Of a stretch of DNA of 64,000 nt, positions 59,205-64,000 are shown piece after piece. Position numbers and translations under genes: made by a program. This stretch comes from an uncultured Bacteroidales bacterium. GTDB lineage: Bacteria; Bacteroidota; Bacteroidia; Bacteroidales; UBA932. The notes beneath the pieces are model-generated. The model saw only the letters and a list, made by a program, of their open reading frames with translations, searched no databases and was not told the origin of the DNA. The first letter of the stretch is position 1, and each line of letters opens with the position of its first letter. The DNA lies in contig CAKVAS010000005.1 in assembly GCA_934725015.1 (NCBI GenBank), forward strand, positions 62,001 to 126,000, written 5' to 3'.

Positions 59205-60566
59205 TTACTGCTGACTGTTTTTTACGATTTCGTCATACTTCTTGTAGGCGGCCTCGTATTCAGGACCCTGGGTGACGAAACGGTAGTAGATGTTCTTGAG
59301 GTAGAGGGCGATGTTGTTCTTTATGCTCTCATCCTTTGAAACGGCGTAGGCCTTCTCGAACGGCTCGACGGCATCCTTGAGGCACTGCTCGAACTGAGCG
59401 ACGAGTTCCTCGTACTTCTTGTCATCCATCTCGTTGGAAGCCTTCTCCGAAAGGGCTACGGCATTCTCGTAGAGCATGATGCCGGCGCCGATGTAGCCGA
59501 ACTCGTAGTCCGGGTTGATTTCCGCGCACTTGTAGTAGGAATCCTTCGCTTCCTGCTGCTTGCCGAGCTGCTTGTAGATGTTGCCCTTCACATAGTAGAG
59601 GGACGCGTTGTTAGGCTCATTGGCGATTGCGGCGTCGATGAGGGTGAAGAGCTTGTCCGGGTCCTCGTTGTTCTCGATGTAGAAGTTGATGAGGGAGATG
59701 AGGATGCTCTGGCTGTCAGGGAATTTCTGGAAACCGTCCTCAAGAACCTGCCTTGCGGCGGTCTTGTCGCCGAGCTTGTTATTGATGTCGTGAAGCTTCG
59801 CGAACACCTCGCCGCCCTCGTAGTAGTAGCCGTTTGCAAGACAGGTCTCGAAGAAGCCCTTGGCACGCTGATACTCGGCAACCGCTGCAAGAGAATCCGT
59901 CTGCGCGAGGGAGTTGGCGTATGCCCATCCCGTGAAGCCGGCGTTATAGACGGCCGTGGTGTCAAGACGGTTGCTTGGAGGGGTCATGGCAGCATTTGCA
60001 GCATTCTCGAAGTCAATGGTCGAAGCCTTGAGGTTCCCAAGGGTGTAGTCGTTCATTCCGTCGGTGAGGTACTTTCCGGAAATGTCGTTGAGAGCCTCGG
60101 TGATGGCCTTGCTCTTCTTGCCCGCCGGGTCAAGTTCGCCGGCCTTCGCATAAGCCTCGACAGCCTTTGCAAGGGCATCGTCATAGACTGGCTTCGTGAC
60201 ATTGATGAGGACGAGCTGTCCCTGCTGGTTGAAATAGAGTTCCTTGTCGGCGAACACTTGCTTCTGGCAAGGAGAGCCGCTGAGTTCCACAGTCTCCACC
60301 GAAATCGGCTGAGCGTTGCCCGTCACGAGCTGGAGCTCTGTCTGGGATGCGCCTATCCAGAGCTGTCCGGCAGGGCCGTTGTAGGCATCCACATAAGCCT
60401 TGCCTATCTTCATCCATGTGTCAGGCTTTCCGGCCTTCTTCGGATTCTCGGCGGCAGCCTCAGCCTTTTCCACGGCCGAGCGCAGCGCCTCGGGTGACTT
60501 CTGCTGTGCAGTTGCAATCATTGCTGACGAAAGCAGAACTGTCAGTGCGATTAAAGTCTTTTTCAT
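59205..60566 (-). CDS. Exported TPR-repeat protein
   Basis: Function unknown. 453 residues with a signal peptide ending at TATAQ (about 21). Several TPR-like helix pairs follow (about 125-175, 195-245, 255-330, 330-370 and 385-445), the clearest being ASLYYVKGNIYKQLGKQQEA and GYIGAGIMLYENAVALSEKA. The segment at about 60-115 is not TPR-like. It lies 44 bp downstream of gyrA with no promoter in between, so it is probably co-transcribed; a similar gyrA-TPR arrangement is familiar in Bacteroidales. ATG 60566 is used instead of a TTG three codons upstream. Confidence 0.85.
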   Translation of the reverse strand: MKKTLIALTVLLSSAMIATAQQKSPEALRSAVEKAEAAAENPKKAGKPDTWMKIGKAYVDAYNGPAGQLWIGASQTELQLVTGNAQPISVETVELSGSPCQKQVFADKELYFNQQGQLVLINVTKPVYDDALAKAVEAYAKAGELDPAGKKSKAITEALNDISGKYLTDGMNDYTLGNLKASTIDFENAANAAMTPPSNRLDTTAVYNAGFTGWAYANSLAQTDSLAAVAEYQRAKGFFETCLANGYYYEGGEVFAKLHDINNKLGDKTAARQVLEDGFQKFPDSQSILISLINFYIENNEDPDKLFTLIDAAIANEPNNASLYYVKGNIYKQLGKQQEAKDSYYKCAEINPDYEFGYIGAGIMLYENAVALSEKASNEMDDKKYEELVAQFEQCLKDAVEPFEKAYAVSKDESIKNNIALYLKNIYYRFVTQGPEYEAAYKKYDEIVKNSQQ

Positions 60567-60610
60567 AATATTCAAATTTTGATGTGTTATTTTCTGTCCT
60601 TATTCAATAA

Positions 60611-63217
60611 TCACGCCTCGTCTCCGGAAGTTTCCGCAGACCCGGAAGTCTCCGGGGTTTCGGAAGTCTCCCCTGTTTCCGGAGCCGCCGCAGCGCCCTC
60701 GGCAGGCTGTTCCGCAGGAGCCTCGGTAACCTCGTCCTCATCGTCGCTCTTCGCAACGACCGAAACCGCGGCAATCGAGTCGCCGTCCTTGATGTTGATA
60801 AGGCGCACGCCCTGAGTAGCCCTGCCGGCGATGCGTATGTCGGCGACGGCCATGCGGATGGTAAGGCCGGAACGGGTGATGATCATCAGGTCATCATTGT
60901 CCGTAACATTCTTTATGGCTATGAGCTCGCCTGTCTTGTCGGTGATGTTCAGGGTCTTGACGCCCTTGCTGCCTCGGCTGGTCTTGCGGTACTCCTCGAA
61001 ATCGGAGCGCTTGCCGTAGCCGTGGTCGCTGACAACCAGAATCGAGTGGTCGGCGGCATCTTCGGCCTGAGGCTCGTAGCTGAGCAGCCCGATGACCTCA
61101 TTGCTCCCGCTGTCAAGGTTGATTCCCTTCACTCCGGCGGCGGTCCTGCCCATAGGCCTTACGTCAGACTCGTCGAACCTCACGCAGCGTCCCTCCTTGC
61201 CGGCGATGAAAATCTGGCTGCTGCCGCTTGTGAGGGCAACATCGAGAAGCTCGTCCCCCTCGCGTATGGTGAGGGCGATGACTCCGTTCGCGCGAGGCCG
61301 TGAATAGGCTTCGAGCGTGGTCTTCTTGATGATGCCGTTCTTCGTGCATAGAACCACATAATTGCTGTTGATGTACTCCTCGTCCTTGAGGTTGCGGACA
61401 TTAAGATATGCCTTTATTCTGTCCTCGGCTGAAAGGTTCAGAACGTTCTGGATGGCGCGTCCCTTCGATGAGCGTGAGCCTTCCGGAACCTCATAGACCT
61501 TGAGCCAGAAGCACTTGGCGCTCTCTGTGAAGAGGAGGAGCGTGCTGTGCATATTGGCGACATAGATGTGCTCGATGAAGTCCGCGTCCCTCTTGGCGGC
61601 GCCCTTCATGCCCACTCCTCCGCGGGCCTGGGTGCGGTACTCGGTGAGCGGAGTCCTCTTTATATATCCGAGATGCGAGATAGTCACCACGACATCCTCG
61701 TCCGGATAGAAGTCCTCCGGATTGAATTCCTCTGCGGAAAGGGTGATTTCGGTCCTTCTCGCGTCGCCGTATTTCTCCTTCATCAGCATGGTCTCGTCCT
61801 TGACGATTGCCATCTGCATATCGTAGCTTCCGAGAACGTCGATGCAGTATTTGATGAATTTCATGAGTTCGTCATATTCGCTCTGAAGCTTCTCCCTTTC
61901 GAGTCCCGTGAGCTGACGCAGACGCATCTCGACGATTGCGGATGCCTGTATGTCAGTGAATTCGAACCTTTCGATGAGCTGGGACTTGGCGTCGTCAACG
62001 CTCTTTGACGCACGGATAATAGCGATAATCTGATCTATCACGTCAAGGGCCTTGAGAAGACCTTCAAGGATGTGGGCGCGGGCCTGCGCCTTCTTGAGGT
62101 CGAACTTTGTCCTGCGCACGATGACCTGATGGCGGTGCTCCACGAAATTGCGGATAAGGTCCTTGAGGTTCAGCGTATAAGGGCGGCCGTTCACGAGCGC
62201 GACGTTGTTCACGCTGAAGCTGGACTGGAGCGGAGAGTACTTGAACAGGCTGTTCAGCACAACGCTCGAATTAGCGCCCTGCTTGAGGCGGATGATAATC
62301 CGCACTCCGTGACGGGTGGTCTCGTCGTTCACATAAGATATTCCGTCTATCTTCTTGGTCTCGACAAGTTCGGCGATTTTCTCAATCATCTCGCGCTTGT
62401 TGACCATATATGGAATCTCGGTGACGACAATGGTCTCACGGCCGCTCTCGCTCACCTCAATTTCAGTCTTTGAACGGATTACAATCCTGCCCTGGCCGGT
62501 CTCGAAGGCATCCTTGATGCCCTGACGGCCCATGATGATGCCGCCTGTCGGGAAGTCCGGTCCCTTGATGAAGTGCATGAGCTCCTCGACGGTGATGTCG
62601 GGGTTGTCGATGTAGGCGCAGATGCCGTCGCAGACCTCGGAGAGGTTGTGCGGAGCCATGTTCGTCGCCATTCCGACGGCGATTCCCGAAGAGCCGTTCA
62701 GCAGGAGCAGAGGCAGTTTGGTCGGCAGCACGGTCGGCTCCTGAAGGGAGTCGTCGAAGTTGTTCTGCATATCGACCGTGTCCTTCTCAAGGTCGCCGAG
62801 AATGTCCTCCGAAATCTTTTCGAGCTTGGCCTCGGTGTAACGCATGGCCGCTACGGGGTCGCCGTCCATGGAGCCGAAGTTACCCTGCCCATAGACGAGC
62901 GGATAGCGCACGCTCCACCACTGCGCGAGACGAGCCATCGCGTCATAGACGCTGGAGTCTCCGTGCGGATGGTACTTACCGAGCACCTCGCCGACGATTC
63001 TGGCGGACTTCTTTGTCTGCCCGGAGTAGGACAGTCCCAGTCCCTCCATGCCGAAGAGCACCCTCCTGTGGACAGGCTTTAGACCGTCCCTGACATCAGG
63101 AAGGGCACGCGAGACAATCACCGACATCGAATAGTCGATGTACGCGCTCCTCATCTGCTGGTCGATGTCCACCTGCTCAATCCGGCCTGTCGTAATCTTT
63201 TCTTCGTTGTTTTCCAT
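60611..63217 (-). CDS. gyrA: DNA gyrase subunit A
   Basis: DNA breakage-reunion subunit of gyrase, 868 residues. The catalytic Tyr is in AAMRYTEAKL (about 121). The quinolone-determining region reads GKYHPHGDSSVYDAMARL, with the Ser and Asp corresponding to E. coli 83 and 87 both retained. The GyrA box is in QARGGVGMKGAA (about 540), and six C-terminal beta-propeller blades follow (about 510-820). The tail after about 828 is a low-complexity, Glu/Thr/Ser/Pro-rich acidic extension; acidic tails modulate DNA wrapping in other gyrases. The promoter at 63324-63355 gives a leader of about 100 nt. Confidence 0.97.
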   Translation of the reverse strand: MENNEEKITTGRIEQVDIDQQMRSAYIDYSMSVIVSRALPDVRDGLKPVHRRVLFGMEGLGLSYSGQTKKSARIVGEVLGKYHPHGDSSVYDAMARLAQWWSVRYPLVYGQGNFGSMDGDPVAAMRYTEAKLEKISEDILGDLEKDTVDMQNNFDDSLQEPTVLPTKLPLLLLNGSSGIAVGMATNMAPHNLSEVCDGICAYIDNPDITVEELMHFIKGPDFPTGGIIMGRQGIKDAFETGQGRIVIRSKTEIEVSESGRETIVVTEIPYMVNKREMIEKIAELVETKKIDGISYVNDETTRHGVRIIIRLKQGANSSVVLNSLFKYSPLQSSFSVNNVALVNGRPYTLNLKDLIRNFVEHRHQVIVRRTKFDLKKAQARAHILEGLLKALDVIDQIIAIIRASKSVDDAKSQLIERFEFTDIQASAIVEMRLRQLTGLEREKLQSEYDELMKFIKYCIDVLGSYDMQMAIVKDETMLMKEKYGDARRTEITLSAEEFNPEDFYPDEDVVVTISHLGYIKRTPLTEYRTQARGGVGMKGAAKRDADFIEHIYVANMHSTLLLFTESAKCFWLKVYEVPEGSRSSKGRAIQNVLNLSAEDRIKAYLNVRNLKDEEYINSNYVVLCTKNGIIKKTTLEAYSRPRANGVIALTIREGDELLDVALTSGSSQIFIAGKEGRCVRFDESDVRPMGRTAAGVKGINLDSGSNEVIGLLSYEPQAEDAADHSILVVSDHGYGKRSDFEEYRKTSRGSKGVKTLNITDKTGELIAIKNVTDNDDLMIITRSGLTIRMAVADIRIAGRATQGVRLINIKDGDSIAAVSVVAKSDDEDEVTEAPAEQPAEGAAAAPETGETSETPETSGSAETSGDEA

Positions 63218-63323
63218 ATTTCAAATCTTCGTTTTTCACTTTTTCGGAGATATATAATATATGTATCGTCCGTTCCGAAATCCGTGTTCTCCGACATCTG
63301 ACGCGAAGGCACGGCATAGCTTG

Positions 63324-63355
63324 CAAATATACGGAGATTTGCGTAATTTTGCAAA
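63324..63355 (-). promoter_or_regulatory. Promoter of gyrA
   Basis: On the minus strand TTTTG (63351-63355 region), about 20 bp, TATATTTG (63324-63331). Confidence 0.65.
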
Positions 63356-63382
63356 AATCGGGGCGTAAAAAGGCTCCGGGAA

Positions 63383-63456
63383 GATTCAAGAAACATGAAA
63401 AGAATAAACTGCTTCAGATTTGTCTTTGATTTTCGAGTATAGATTTCTTTTGGAAG
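63383..63456. repeat. Dispersed repeat R3, copy 2
   Basis: Gapless 74-bp partner of 10195-10268 (67 of 74 positions agree). It lies in the 356-bp divergent gap between gyrA and the Clp gene. 63457-63548 shows nothing else recognisable. Confidence 0.85.
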
Positions 63457-63548
63457 AAGGAGTGTACTGGATGTACACGACTGATGAGAAAATAAATATG
63501 GACCGAAAAGGATGAAAAAGATGAGGCAGGTTATTTTTTGAAGGTTTC

Positions 63549-63556
63549 TAAATTTG
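63549..63556 (+). promoter_or_regulatory. -7 element TAAATTTG for the Clp gene
   Basis: TAAATTTG on the plus strand, 17 bp before the ATG at 63574. Confidence 0.5.
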
Positions 63557-63573
63557 AAAAGGAATACTCTTAT

Positions 63574-64000
63574 ATGAAAATATCTGTATCGGACACGCTC
63601 AACGCAATCGTGAACTATGCGCGCGAGGAGGCGATGAGGACGGGGAGCTATATGATCGGGGCGGACCACCTCTTCCTGGGGATACTGCGTCACGAGGAAA
63701 ATCTCGCTGCCGCGCATCTGAGGTTTCTCGGGATAGACCTGTCCGACCTCAAGGGCTTCATCGACGAGAAGATTTCAGAAAGCAGGCACATTCCCTATTC
63801 CGACATCGACAGCATCACCTTGTCGCGCAGCGGGGCGAATATCATAAACATCGCCGTTTTCGAGACGACGAAGGCCGGCGGGACGGTCGTTGGGCCTCAG
63901 CACCTGCTGCTTGCGCTGTGCAAGGCCATGTCGGGCTACGGAGCGGAGTATCTGAGGGAGCACGGGCTGACCTACAGCCTGCTGCTGGACGAGTTCTCGC
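63574..64000 (+). CDS. Clp ATPase (ClpC/ClpA-type), N-terminal part only
   Basis: The frame is open to the window end; 142 residues are visible. They form the double Clp-N repeat that binds adaptors and substrates: AIVNYAREEAMRTGSYMIGA then DHLFLGILRHEENLAAAHL (about 12-50), and the second half INIAVFETTKAGG, VVGPQHLLLALCKAM, YGAEYLREHGL (about 92-133). The AAA+ domains would lie beyond the window, so ClpC, ClpA or ClpB cannot be separated with certainty. Start ATG 63574 follows a -7 element. Confidence 0.8.
   Translation, partial: MKISVSDTLNAIVNYAREEAMRTGSYMIGADHLFLGILRHEENLAAAHLRFLGIDLSDLKGFIDEKISESRHIPYSDIDSITLSRSGANIINIAVFETTKAGGTVVGPQHLLLALCKAMSGYGAEYLREHGLTYSLLLDEFS

Overview
The window is about 56% GC, almost fully coding, and comes from a member of the Bacteroidales (Bacteroidota). 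The evidence is: many start-proximal sites of the form TAnnTTTG (the Bacteroidota -7 element, sometimes with TTTG about 19-20 bases upstream), weak or absent Shine-Dalgarno sequences, a Bacteroidota-type ECF sigma factor, type B ribosomal protein L31, a large pyruvate:ferredoxin oxidoreductase, a SPOR lipoprotein and TonB-C proteins. An anaerobic gut-type lineage fits (Rikenellaceae-like or a relative), but the genus cannot be fixed from this sequence. No rRNA, phage, transposase gene or CRISPR array is visible.

Layout. 1-10.2 kb: end of an old-yellow-enzyme gene, the RNase P RNA, an orphan ECF sigma factor, priA, rmuC (convergent) and nifJ. 10.2-24 kb, nearly all minus strand: M20 peptidase, clpX, clpP, tig, a PgpH-like HD phosphohydrolase, gyrB, an outer-membrane barrel protein and a 1016-residue TPR protein. 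24-27.2 kb, plus strand: ftsE-like ATPase, nth, K+/H+ antiporter. 27.2-33.4 kb: L31, patatin, a DUF1343 (NamZ-like) protein, a GlmM-type mutase and five tRNAs (Gln, Glu, Ser, two Lys). 33.5-39.7 kb, minus strand: a cell-envelope operon (rnz, GH73/LysM glucosaminidase, mltG, mannose-1-phosphate guanylyltransferase), then rpsA. 40-42.7 kb is the only accessory-looking stretch: a broken WYL regulator beside a three-gene HipBST-like toxin-antitoxin module. 43-50.5 kb: corA-prfB, ettA, a membrane-anchored AraC-type regulator and two YitT paralogues. 50.5-58.9 kb: leuS in an operon with a SPOR lipoprotein and a degenerate M28 peptidase fused to a TonB C-terminal domain, then DUF389, CapA-like and PhoH proteins. 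59-64 kb: TPR protein, gyrA, and the 5' end of a clpC-type gene.

The most unusual feature is the non-coding DNA. At least five families of short dispersed repeats each occur twice in this 64 kb, always between genes. Two have hairpins whose paired bases change together between copies, which points to selection on RNA or DNA structure. One copy forms a 247-bp element with 20-bp terminal inverted repeats that fills the rnz-rpsA gap. Other leaders carry regular local repeats (three 15-mers at exact 24-bp spacing before phoH; a tandem 15-mer before the AraC-type gene).

All start choices, alignments and identity counts were made by eye; no database search was run.
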